A DNA stretch of 18,199 nt from Sulfuricurvum sp. (lineage in GTDB: Bacteria > Campylobacterota > Campylobacteria > Campylobacterales > Sulfurimonadaceae). Every line of letters begins with the position of its first letter. Position 1 is the stretch's first letter. The notes below the pieces were generated by a model, which saw nothing but the letters and a program-made list of their open reading frames with translations, ran no database searches and was not told where the DNA came from. The stretch lies in assembly GCA_014764075.1 (NCBI GenBank), contig JACXUE010000028.1:1-18199 (forward strand), in the 5' to 3' direction. This document shows, in pieces, positions 1 through 8,356 of this stretch. The position numbers and the translations under genes were made by a program.

Positions 1-80
1 CCTAGACCCGCAAGCGCAGAGAAAATGAGTAAGATGACAACGATCTTGACGATCGTTTCGATAATGAATGCTACATCCAT
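1..80 (-). CDS. nuoH: NADH-quinone oxidoreductase subunit H, 5' end only
   Basis: This is the first 26 codons of a gene that runs off the left edge. The translation begins MDVAFIIETIVKIVVILLIF, a strongly hydrophobic start that fits the first transmembrane helix of NuoH, the membrane subunit beside the quinone site of complex I. The ATG lies three bases after the stop of the second nuoG, the usual position of nuoH after nuoG. The call rests on gene order and the hydrophobic start, because no diagnostic NuoH motif falls inside the window. Confidence 0.85.
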   Translation of the reverse strand, partial: MDVAFIIETIVKIVVILLIFSALAGL

Positions 81-83
81 GCT

Positions 84-2570
84 TTACACCTTTTGAATTG
101 ATACAGCCGCAAAACGGTAACCGTCAAACAGCGCTTCAGAATTTAGAGTGGTATCAAATGTCGGAAGATACGCAATGTCCCCCTCGATTTTACCATCCGC
201 GATCACGACAGTGTTCACTTCACCCTGTGAGGTTTTTACCCGAACCAAATCCCCCTCGCTCCATCCGTTGGTCTCCATAGCCGTTTGTGCCACATAAAGC
301 CCTCCGGAAGATGGAAGTTGATGGGCACGGGCGGTAAATGCGGAGAACTGTAATACCGGATTGGCAAGATAGATCACCTTTTCATTGATCGCTTTTGAGG
401 CATCGAAAGACTCAACGCTCTCATCACCCGCTACCAAAACAGGGAGGTTTTCCAACACATATCCGCGAACCTCTTCACCGCTATTGGTGTAGTGGTTTGG
501 TAACGCATCGAAATCGACGACTTTAAATCCTTTATCGACCGGAAGCTGAGCCGTATACTCAACCGTCAACTTGGTATTTAGCCCCAACGCGTTGGCGATA
601 TCGTTCAACACGTATCCGCCGTACGGCAATGCCGCATTGGTCGGATTGACCCGCTTGTCAATACTGGTGAGGGTACCCTCTTGTTGATTGAGTGATGGCA
701 TATCTAAATCACCCTCGCCAAGCGCACTAAGGGTGAAATCACCCGCTGTGTTGTATCCGATGGTGTAGTTTCCGCGTTCACCGTCCAAATCACAAATCAT
801 CGCAACACCGAGGGTGTTAGCGAGATTCGGGATCATGGTAACGCTGAATTGAGTGTACTTTTCAATCAATGCCACAAGACGTGCGCAGTTTGTCGCGTTC
901 GGATGGGTATACAAATCAGGACCAACCATGAGAGCAAATTTCTCTTTTTTCGCCAAATATTTGGTGAGGGTATCGGCAAATCCCACAGGAGCGTTCAAAA
1001 GTCCGAAGAGGGCATTTTCATCCACTTCAACCTCTTTGGATACTTTTTTCTTCACGGTTTTCGTCACCTCTTCGGTAACCTCTTCTTCCACACCGCTCTC
1101 TTCATTGAGAACCATCTTCGTCACCGTTTCAGTCACCTTTTCATCGACCGTCTCTTCGACTGTAACGGTTTTGGTCGAATGGAATGATGACAGATACTCT
1201 ACAAGCGCTGATGGCATCGCAGATTTATCACCGAATAGATCAAGCATCAAATAAAGCGCCGCCTCTTCCATCATCGGTGCGTGCTGAATTTGCGTGACGT
1301 TCTTGGACATATTACGAATTACCGGATCACCGATCGGATGGAAATAGAGCCCTGAGCCTTTGTTCATAGTGAGGGCATTGTTCATTGCAAAACGGGCATT
1401 CGGGTTATCGGTTTTGAGTGCGCTTCCGATGGAGACGACGAAATCTGCCTTGTGAACTTGCTTGAGATCTCCGCTATAGAGCGTTTTGCCGCTGATGGTG
1501 CTATAACTACTCAAAAAGTTTTTGAGTGCCAACGCTTCGTTGTTTACCAGACGAAGACCCAACTTCTCTTTGAGTTTTTGGAGAATTAACGCCTCTTCGT
1601 TCGTAATCGTTGACGTAAACGCAACGGTATCGGCTTTTTTAAATGCCGCTACTGCCGCATCGAATGCTTCTGGATGTTTCACTACATCACGATTTTCAAA
1701 ATCATACCCGTAACGTCCCGCACCGCACAAAGATACATAATTCCACTCGTTTTTGACACGGTAGATTTTCGGTTCCGGATTCGCGATACTGGTATGTTTG
1801 ATATCATAACTAATTTGGCACCCTGCCGAACAATGGGCACACGTCGCAGGAATCTGTTGATGCTCCCATGCGTTGGAGGTGTATTGATAATCACTGCTCA
1901 CCAACGCACCGACCGGACACACCGCTGAACACTCTCCGCAGTTCGTACAATCGAGGGTATCACCGCCGTTTGGAGCAATCAACGATTTATTGAGCTTGTT
2001 CCACATCGCATAGGCATCTTTGGGCATCGTCTCTTTGAATTTTGTTTCAATCGGATCACTTCCCCGCGCTACGGTAGAGAGAGCCGCATCACCGATCATG
2101 TCTTTACACACCGTAATACACCGTTCACACATGATACACAATGCTGGATCGTAATGGATCAATCCCCAATCCTGAACCGGTTTGTGGGTATCTTTGATCG
2201 AGTAGGTTTGTGAATCGACCCCAACTTCGAGGGTGTAGTTTTGAAGCTCACACTCTCCTGATTGGTCGCATACACCGCACTCTAACGGATGGTTGACATC
2301 ATAAACCTCCATAATCGCACGGCGCTCCGCCAAAATATTCGGAGTCGTTGTTTTAATCTCCATACCGTTTTTCGCTTTGGCGTTACAGGCATAAACCTGC
2401 TTTCCGTCCGCCTCGACCAAACAGATACGGCACGCCAACGTCGGCGAACATCGTGAAAGATAACAGATAGCGGGAATAAATATCCCATTGGCGCGCGCCG
2501 CATTGAGGATGTACTCACCCTCTTGGGTTTGAATAGCTTTGCCATCTATGGTTATTGTGATTTCATTCAT
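84..2570 (-). CDS. nuoG: NADH-quinone oxidoreductase subunit G, second copy
   Basis: This 828-residue protein carries the iron-sulfur chain of the complex I peripheral arm. Visible ligands are C36/C47/C50/C62 for the N-terminal [2Fe-2S] cluster, H94/C98/C101/C107 for the His-Cys N5 cluster, C145/C148/C151/C155 and C208/C211/C214/C218 for two [4Fe-4S] clusters, and C244/C247/C251/C282 for the optional N7 cluster. The rest is a molybdopterin-oxidoreductase-like domain, catalytically dead in this family. The ATG overlaps the stop of the upstream nuoG copy as ATGA, which implies coupled translation. The copies clearly descend from one ancestor: both have EEALILQKLKEK, NDIANALGLN and the same cysteine layout. 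This copy is longer, with an insertion near residues 155-205 between the two ferredoxin motifs and a Thr/Val/Glu/Lys-rich stretch at about 466-517. Confidence 0.96.
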   Translation of the reverse strand: MNEITITIDGKAIQTQEGEYILNAARANGIFIPAICYLSRCSPTLACRICLVEADGKQVYACNAKAKNGMEIKTTTPNILAERRAIMEVYDVNHPLECGVCDQSGECELQNYTLEVGVDSQTYSIKDTHKPVQDWGLIHYDPALCIMCERCITVCKDMIGDAALSTVARGSDPIETKFKETMPKDAYAMWNKLNKSLIAPNGGDTLDCTNCGECSAVCPVGALVSSDYQYTSNAWEHQQIPATCAHCSAGCQISYDIKHTSIANPEPKIYRVKNEWNYVSLCGAGRYGYDFENRDVVKHPEAFDAAVAAFKKADTVAFTSTITNEEALILQKLKEKLGLRLVNNEALALKNFLSSYSTISGKTLYSGDLKQVHKADFVVSIGSALKTDNPNARFAMNNALTMNKGSGLYFHPIGDPVIRNMSKNVTQIQHAPMMEEAALYLMLDLFGDKSAMPSALVEYLSSFHSTKTVTVEETVDEKVTETVTKMVLNEESGVEEEVTEEVTKTVKKKVSKEVEVDENALFGLLNAPVGFADTLTKYLAKKEKFALMVGPDLYTHPNATNCARLVALIEKYTQFSVTMIPNLANTLGVAMICDLDGERGNYTIGYNTAGDFTLSALGEGDLDMPSLNQQEGTLTSIDKRVNPTNAALPYGGYVLNDIANALGLNTKLTVEYTAQLPVDKGFKVVDFDALPNHYTNSGEEVRGYVLENLPVLVAGDESVESFDASKAINEKVIYLANPVLQFSAFTARAHQLPSSGGLYVAQTAMETNGWSEGDLVRVKTSQGEVNTVVIADGKIEGDIAYLPTFDTTLNSEALFDGYRFAAVSIQKV

Positions 2571-4822
2571 AATTCACTCCCCATTTTTATAATTTTCACC
2601 TTTTCAAATCGATATTGCTCACCAAGCGATCCCAAAGCAACGTCATACGTCGGAACCAACGCTACCGTCCCCTTGAGGGTTGAATCGATGACAAATACCC
2701 TCTCTTGAACACCTTTGGTAAATTCTATGCGAATTTTATCACCATCAGCAATCTTTGCGGCAGCCGCAAACTGTGCCGAACCTCTCAATGTTGCATCTTT
2801 TTCGAGTTGTTTGGTTTGCGCCGTGTAACCGTTAAACTGATTGATCGGGTTACAGCGATAGACAACCGTGCCGTTAAACTCTGGTAGATCGTCAACCCCT
2901 TCAAGAACACCGTTAATCTCTACATCAGTGTTTTCAAGGATATACCCCCGTTGATCCTCGCCCAACACTGTGTAAAAATTCCCCAAATCATCAAACGCTG
3001 ACCCGTTGAATCCTTTGTCCCGCGGAAGCTGCGGAGTGTAATCGATCGTATACTGTGCGTTTAATCCAAGAGCATTAGCGATATCGTTCAATGTGTACCC
3101 ATCAAACCCTACCGCTACATTGGTTGGCAATACTTGAGCGTTCATACTCACAAAAGTCCCTTCTTGGGAATTGAGTGATGGCAAAAGGAGTTCTGGATTT
3201 CCGAGTGAACCCATCGTAAAATCACCCTCTGCATTGTACCCTACGATATTAGCACCGCCGACATCGGCATCAAGCTCACAAATGAGTGATACACCCACCG
3301 TATTGACGCTCGGAGCGACCACGACGACCGAAAAGTCGGTATACATTTCGATCAATGCACACAAACGGGCAATATTTTCAGCACGTTTATGGGAGAGAAG
3401 ATCACTGCCGATCACCAATGTTTTTTGTTTCGCTCGGAGAGACGATTTTGCGATACGGCTAAACTCTTCATCACCAACATTGGACTCGGCGCACAAATAC
3501 CCCTCATCCAACTCATCCAAAAACTCTCTAACCTCATTGCTAAGATCACACCCTTCCAAAAGTGTCTTAGCGAGCATCGCTACTACCCCCTCTTCGGTTC
3601 CCACTTCGTATTTCACATACTGTGTTACGACGTTTTGGAGGAGTTCATCTTCAAGTGGATGCATATACATCACTTTTGCACCGCGATGACGTGCTGCAGT
3701 CGTAATCGCATAACGGACACCAGGGTTATCGCTGCTGATCCGTCCTCCGAGGAGAATGACCGCATCGCTTTGTTTGATCGCATCGAGAGTACCGCCGCAT
3801 CCTATTTTCCCGCACATCGAACCATAGGCGTTCATAAATTGCTGATACGCACGCGCCTCTTCGTTGTAGAGTTTGAATCCAAATTTCTCTTTGAGTTTTT
3901 GGAGGATCAACGCCTCTTCATTGGTAATCAATGAGCTAAAACGGATTGCCGTAGCACTCTGGATCGCAGCCACCGCTTTGGCGAACATCTTTGGATCTTT
4001 GGTTCCGTTCACATTAAAATCAAATCCAAATCGTCCCGCTCCGCAGAGGGTTGTATGTTCAAAATCATTGGTAACACGGTAGATTTTCGGTACAGCACCG
4101 ACAGTGTTAGAGGTGTGCCGTACTTCGTAGGTCAATGCACAACCTGCCGAACAATGGGCACACGTAGCGGGGATCTGTGTCAGCTCCCACGCATTCGCAC
4201 TGTACTGAAAGTTCGAGCTTACCAATGCACCGACTGGGCATACCGCAATACATTCACCGCAAAACGTACAATCGAGCGTATCGCTGTTTTTTGGGATAAC
4301 GGATGATTTATACCCGCCGAATTTGAGTTCGATCGCATCATCGCCGATGATTTCGTTACAGACATGGACACATTTCTCACACAAGATACAGAGTGATGGA
4401 TCGTAATTGATCAATCCCCAATGCTCGATTGTTCGGTGTTGCTCTTTAGCGTTGAAATGCTGCGATGAAATACCGAATTCCAACGTTTTGTTCTGAAGAT
4501 CACACGCACCCGATTTATCGCACACGCCACACTCTAATGGGTGATTGACATCGTAGAGCCGCATAATGTTGGTTCGCTCTGTTTTGAGCGCATCCGAATC
4601 GATCGTTACCGCTAACCCTTCCGTCGGCGGGGTTTGACAGCTGAGGATAAATCCATCGGTTTTGTCGGTCTCCACCACACACAATCGGCACGATGCACAC
4701 GGTGTTGTTTTTTCCAAATAACACATCGTCGGGATATAGAATCCCGCTTTGCGTGCCGCTTGAAGGATTGTCTCCCCTTTGAGAGCGGTGACATTTTGAC
4801 CATTAATCGTAAAATTAATCAT
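2567..4822 (-). CDS. nuoG: NADH-quinone oxidoreductase subunit G, first copy
   Basis: This 751-residue NuoG paralogue is encoded directly after the flavoprotein gene. It has the same ligand sets as the second copy: C34/C45/C48/C62 for the [2Fe-2S] cluster, H94/C98/C101/C107 for N5, C145/C148/C151/C155 and C185/C188/C191/C195 for two [4Fe-4S] clusters, and C221/C224/C228/C260 for N7. The loop between the two ferredoxin motifs is shorter, and the charged repeat of copy two is missing. The ATG is preceded by a strong purine-rich ribosome site (GAGGGGAGAGG on the coding strand, at 4823-4833). A molybdopterin-enzyme-like C-terminal domain follows the clusters. Because all ligands are kept, both copies look functional. 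Whether both sit in one complex or form alternative complexes cannot be read from the sequence. Confidence 0.96.
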   Translation of the reverse strand: MINFTINGQNVTALKGETILQAARKAGFYIPTMCYLEKTTPCASCRLCVVETDKTDGFILSCQTPPTEGLAVTIDSDALKTERTNIMRLYDVNHPLECGVCDKSGACDLQNKTLEFGISSQHFNAKEQHRTIEHWGLINYDPSLCILCEKCVHVCNEIIGDDAIELKFGGYKSSVIPKNSDTLDCTFCGECIAVCPVGALVSSNFQYSANAWELTQIPATCAHCSAGCALTYEVRHTSNTVGAVPKIYRVTNDFEHTTLCGAGRFGFDFNVNGTKDPKMFAKAVAAIQSATAIRFSSLITNEEALILQKLKEKFGFKLYNEEARAYQQFMNAYGSMCGKIGCGGTLDAIKQSDAVILLGGRISSDNPGVRYAITTAARHRGAKVMYMHPLEDELLQNVVTQYVKYEVGTEEGVVAMLAKTLLEGCDLSNEVREFLDELDEGYLCAESNVGDEEFSRIAKSSLRAKQKTLVIGSDLLSHKRAENIARLCALIEMYTDFSVVVVAPSVNTVGVSLICELDADVGGANIVGYNAEGDFTMGSLGNPELLLPSLNSQEGTFVSMNAQVLPTNVAVGFDGYTLNDIANALGLNAQYTIDYTPQLPRDKGFNGSAFDDLGNFYTVLGEDQRGYILENTDVEINGVLEGVDDLPEFNGTVVYRCNPINQFNGYTAQTKQLEKDATLRGSAQFAAAAKIADGDKIRIEFTKGVQERVFVIDSTLKGTVALVPTYDVALGSLGEQYRFEKVKIIKMGSEL

Positions 4823-4834
4823 CCTCTCCCCTCT

Positions 4835-6871
4835 TTAGTGTGCGACCATCGCAATGTAATAACAGCGCATACAACGCTCTGCCTCAGCCAGTGCCTCTTC
4901 TTGGGTAAAGCCGTATTTGACCTCGCGATTATTGTCTTTACGTTCCTCTACGGTGAGTATTTCACTGTGTTGGCGCGGCAATCCCGGAAGCCACCCTTTG
5001 ATCTTCTCTTTTTTGTTGTAGACTTTGAGACGACGCAAATGATCTTCCATAATCTCATCATCGGTGAGGGTAATCTCCCCACTTTGGACGTAACGGCTTA
5101 TCACCGATGCGGCACGTTTGGCCTGACCGACCGCATTGACAATCGTCATTGGTCCGTATTCACAGTCTCCTGCTGCAAAGATCCCTTTACGGGAGGTCAT
5201 GTAGTCTTTACCGTTCGTTTTGATCGTTGCCCATGAGGTCATCTCGATCTCCCATTCACTTGGCAAAAGTTTCAAATCGGCACTTTGAGATACTGCAGGG
5301 ATCAAATAATCGCACTCCAGCTCAAAGCTTGCCCCCTCGATTTTTTCCAACGTCGGACGTCCACCGTTCGGATCAGCAACAAGTTCAAAACGATCGACAA
5401 TAAGTGATTTAAGAACATTATTCTCATCTTTAATTGCCGCAACCGCTGAGTGAAAAATAAATTCAACCCCCTCTTCGACCGCTTCGTGATACTCTTCGTA
5501 GGTCGTATTTTTGATAATCGTCGCTTCGTCACGTCGATAGAGCATCACCACTTTTGCGGCATTTGCTCGAATCGCACAGCGGACAACGTCCATCGACGTG
5601 AATCCACCCCCGACGCACACGAGCGTTTTCCCGCTCAAATCGACAAAATCGCTCGGAAGCATGTGCCGTTTTTGATCCTCTTCACTTACCGTGATGTCGT
5701 ATTTGACCTGGAGATTTACTTTGTCCAAAAAGTCGATAGCTCCCCAATACCCCTGAATCTCAGGGCGTTCGTTATCACAATAGATTTTTTTAGAGATACG
5801 GGTACCGGTTGCTACCAACGTTGCATTGTAATCATTTTCAAACTGACGCATCATGTCAGCAGTCACTTTGGTATTGGTGATAAAATTCACTCCCAAACTT
5901 CGTACTGCTTCGATATCTTGGTTGTATTTATCGATCGGCATGCGATACTCAGGCACCCCGACCGCAACCTCGCCGCCTAGAACCGGAAGCTCTTCGTAAA
6001 CATCGACATCAATCCCCTCAAGTGCCAAATAGTACGCTCCCGTAAGCCCCGCAGGACCTGCACCGATCACGGCGACTTTTTTGCCTATGCTCGGTTTTTT
6101 CTCCGCGGGATGAAAGAATCCAAACCCGTGATCGGTTTCGTAATCGGCACCTAAACGTTTGAGTTCCATAATAGAGATTGGCTCATCCAAGTTTGTACGA
6201 CGGCACTCCGTCTCACACGGATGAGGACAAACACGCCCGCACGTATGCGCCAAGGGCATCGTTTGACGGGTCGCCACCAATGAATCATCAAAACGTAAAT
6301 CTCTTACACCCTCGATGTAAGCCGGAATATCGACGTGTGCCGGACACGCATCCATACACGGCGCGGTGATTTTCGCAATGTAGCTTATATCTTCCAAATG
6401 GTAGTGTTTGGACGGCTTTTGATTCTCAATGCACGATACAAATTCCGACTCAAAATGGGTCATCAAATCCAACAGAGGATTCGGAACCGTTTTACCAATC
6501 TCACATTTGGAAGTCTCTTGCATCGTTTTAGAGACCTCACGCAAGTGCTCCATATCGGACATCGATCCCTCGCCACGGGCGATTTTATCGAGCAAATCGT
6601 ACAAAATACGTCCGCCCCATCGTCCCGGCGCACAACGTCCGCATGCTTCGGAATAAACCTGATACTGCGCCGCGTATTCGGTAGCGAGACGAACCACATC
6701 GACTTCCGGATCAAAAAGTGCAACACCGTCCCATCCAATAAAGGCTTTGGAGCTTGCGTGCTCGTTATATTCCAACGGGAGGTTATAGGCAGATTTTTCC
6801 CATGCATCATCAGCTTTGCCAATGTTGTTGATCTGCTCGCCCCGCCACGTGGAGAAATAGACTTTACTCAC
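4835..6871 (-). CDS. NuoF-position flavoprotein: NuoF-tail-like segment fused to GltD-type NAD(P)/FAD oxidoreductase
   Basis: This 678-residue protein occupies the nuoF position. Residues about 70-150 resemble the iron-sulfur tail of NuoF: C77 and C80 precede APGR, with a fourth-ligand-like C123. The third cysteine of the usual CxxCxxC is glycine (G83). The FMN/NADH domain of NuoF is absent. From about 165 the protein resembles the glutamate synthase small subunit: C172/C176 and C211/C215/C219/C223 in a CGRVCPHPCETEC region, an FAD motif GAGPAG at 270-275, a second dinucleotide motif GGGFTSMD at 421-428 followed by YRRDE, and AAGDCEYGP at 566-574. The last residues carry CMRC (667-670). The start is GTG with AAGGA upstream on the coding strand. 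It probably passes electrons from NAD(P)H, or possibly ferredoxin, to NuoG. Campylobacterota are known to lack classical NuoEF; the donor used here is inferred. Confidence 0.85.
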   Translation of the reverse strand: MSKVYFSTWRGEQINNIGKADDAWEKSAYNLPLEYNEHASSKAFIGWDGVALFDPEVDVVRLATEYAAQYQVYSEACGRCAPGRWGGRILYDLLDKIARGEGSMSDMEHLREVSKTMQETSKCEIGKTVPNPLLDLMTHFESEFVSCIENQKPSKHYHLEDISYIAKITAPCMDACPAHVDIPAYIEGVRDLRFDDSLVATRQTMPLAHTCGRVCPHPCETECRRTNLDEPISIMELKRLGADYETDHGFGFFHPAEKKPSIGKKVAVIGAGPAGLTGAYYLALEGIDVDVYEELPVLGGEVAVGVPEYRMPIDKYNQDIEAVRSLGVNFITNTKVTADMMRQFENDYNATLVATGTRISKKIYCDNERPEIQGYWGAIDFLDKVNLQVKYDITVSEEDQKRHMLPSDFVDLSGKTLVCVGGGFTSMDVVRCAIRANAAKVVMLYRRDEATIIKNTTYEEYHEAVEEGVEFIFHSAVAAIKDENNVLKSLIVDRFELVADPNGGRPTLEKIEGASFELECDYLIPAVSQSADLKLLPSEWEIEMTSWATIKTNGKDYMTSRKGIFAAGDCEYGPMTIVNAVGQAKRAASVISRYVQSGEITLTDDEIMEDHLRRLKVYNKKEKIKGWLPGLPRQHSEILTVEERKDNNREVKYGFTQEEALAEAERCMRCYYIAMVAH

Positions 6872-6880
6872 AAGGATTCC

Positions 6881-7105
6881 TTATTTCTTGACCACAATGG
6901 TCCAGTCGGCTTCGTTGAATTTCAACGAGTTCATGAGTTCACACCCAAGCTCTTTGACCAAATCTGCCGATTGTTGTACGGGGCTAAAATCACCGATCTC
7001 AAACAAAAAAATTAACACTTCACCTTTGACGGCTTCATTTGTAATGATTTCGGACATGCGACCTGCAAAGTTCTCTTTTAAATGACGTAAATCGTAACGT
7101 TTCAC
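6881..7105 (-). CDS. NuoE-position small complex I-associated protein (74 aa)
   Basis: A 74-residue protein encoded between nuoD and the flavoprotein gene, where nuoE normally stands. It corresponds in size and place to the short proteins annotated NuoE in Helicobacter and Campylobacter operons. True NuoE is about 160 residues with four cysteines holding a [2Fe-2S] cluster. This one has a single cysteine (C55), so it cannot hold that cluster alone. It is soluble, with a hydrophobic core stretch around residues 28-36 (GEVLIFLFE) and no signal peptide. I chose the GTG at 7105 because AAGGAG lies six bases before it; the nearby ATG at 7110 is out of frame and hits a stop after two codons. A structural or adaptor role for the flavoprotein is likely but not shown by the sequence. 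Confidence 0.8.
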   Translation of the reverse strand: MKRYDLRHLKENFAGRMSEIITNEAVKGEVLIFLFEIGDFSPVQQSADLVKELGCELMNSLKFNEADWTIVVKK

Positions 7106-7118
7106 TGCATGCTCCTTT

Positions 7119-8345
7119 TTAGCGATCTACTTCACCGAAGACGATGTTGGTCGTCCCAATGATAGCTACAACGTCCGGAATGTAGTGACCCGGCAACAAG
7201 TCGGTCAAAATTCCAGTATGCCAAAACGACGGCGCACGGAGTTTCAAACGGTACGGATAGGCATCCCCTTGGGAGTTGATGTAATATCCCAGTTCTCCCT
7301 TTGGTGATTCGGTCGCAACGTACACTTCTCCTACCGGAGGACGCATCCCCTGAGTCACGAGGACAAAGTGCTGCATTAATGAGTAGTTTTGAGTCATGAT
7401 GTCGATTTTCGGTGCAGAGATGTATTGCGGTGCGTGCGCCATCAATTCAGGTGTCGTATCGGCATACATATCGATCACTTGGTGCAAGATTTTTGCCGAT
7501 TCGCGCATCTCTGCCATGTAGAGTTTATAACGGGCGTAGTTGTCCCCTTTGTCGGAGACGGGAACATTGAACTCCACTTCATCGTACAACTCATACGGCT
7601 CCTCTTTACGAATATCCCACTCAATTCCCGAAGCGCGGAGCATGATGCCAGAACATCCCCAGCTCAAAGCCATCTCTTTGGAGATCACACCGACGTTTTC
7701 CATACGCATTTTCCAAATACGGTTAGAATCCAAAAGATCTTCATAATCTTTGATATTTTCCGGCAATTTGTCGAGAAATTTACGTAAATCGGCGATAAAA
7801 TTATCCGGCAAATCGAGTGGAACCCCACCGATACGAATTGCCGCATGGGTCAAACGGGCACCACAATAATCTTCAATCAAATCCATCAGATATTCGCGCT
7901 CACGGAATGCAAACAAGAACACGGTCATCGCCCCGATATCGAGCGCAGTTGTTGCCAACCAAAAAAGGTGAGACATCAAACGATTCATCTCCAAAAGCAT
8001 CATACGGATTACTTTGGCACGGCGCGGAACCTCCAAACCGATCAGCTTTTCGACCGCTAGCGCAAAACCGTAGTTGTTCGAGCTTGACGCGATGTAGTCC
8101 ATACGATCCGTTGTCGGCATGAACTCGTTGTAAATCATATTCTCCGCCATCTTCTCCATACCGCGATGGAGGTATCCGATATCTGGATGAGCCTTAGTGA
8201 TCTGCTCTTGTTGCAAATGGAGCATCAAGCGTAGCTGTCCGTGCGCCGAGGGGTGTTGAGGACCAAAGTTGAGGATCAACTCATTGTCGGAACGATCAAA
8301 CGTAATGTTTTCAAAAAAAGGTCGTAATCTATTGGGTTGTTGCAT
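7119..8345 (-). CDS. nuoD: NADH-quinone oxidoreductase subunit D
   Basis: This 408-residue protein is the 49-kDa-type subunit that forms the quinone pocket of complex I with NuoB and NuoH. It shows the family signatures LNFGPQHPSAHG near residues 25-36, a TDRMDYIASSSNNYGFA block, the PKGELGYY segment and RLKLRAPSF near the C-terminus. NuoD is related to the large subunit of [NiFe] hydrogenases but lacks their metal-binding cysteines, as expected. Length matches stand-alone NuoD, so it is not a NuoCD fusion. The ATG follows an AAGGAT ribosome site, and 11 bases separate it from nuoC. It belongs to the operon starting at nuoA. Confidence 0.97.
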   Translation of the reverse strand: MQQPNRLRPFFENITFDRSDNELILNFGPQHPSAHGQLRLMLHLQQEQITKAHPDIGYLHRGMEKMAENMIYNEFMPTTDRMDYIASSSNNYGFALAVEKLIGLEVPRRAKVIRMMLLEMNRLMSHLFWLATTALDIGAMTVFLFAFREREYLMDLIEDYCGARLTHAAIRIGGVPLDLPDNFIADLRKFLDKLPENIKDYEDLLDSNRIWKMRMENVGVISKEMALSWGCSGIMLRASGIEWDIRKEEPYELYDEVEFNVPVSDKGDNYARYKLYMAEMRESAKILHQVIDMYADTTPELMAHAPQYISAPKIDIMTQNYSLMQHFVLVTQGMRPPVGEVYVATESPKGELGYYINSQGDAYPYRLKLRAPSFWHTGILTDLLPGHYIPDVVAIIGTTNIVFGEVDR

Positions 8346-8356
8346 ACTCTAAATCC

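Noticed and set aside
853..1254. Plus-strand open frames of 112-133 codons opposite the second nuoG
   Set aside because: They mirror the Thr/Val/Glu/Lys-rich stretch and the flanking nuoG sequence; no ribosome site, and the composition is that of an antisense shadow.
3389..3934. A 181-codon plus-strand frame opposite the first nuoG
   Set aside because: No recognisable protein features, and nuoG on the other strand is intact.
4634..5236. A 200-codon plus-strand frame across the nuoG/flavoprotein boundary
   Set aside because: It lies fully opposite two well-supported genes and shows no domain or start signal.
6335..7015. A 226-codon plus-strand frame opposite the flavoprotein and NuoE-position genes
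   Set aside because: It is an antisense shadow; the minus-strand products have clear motifs and ribosome sites.
7108..7110. ATG as the start of the NuoE-position gene
   Set aside because: It is out of frame with the 74-residue protein and meets a stop after two codons; GTG 7105 is correctly spaced from AAGGAG.
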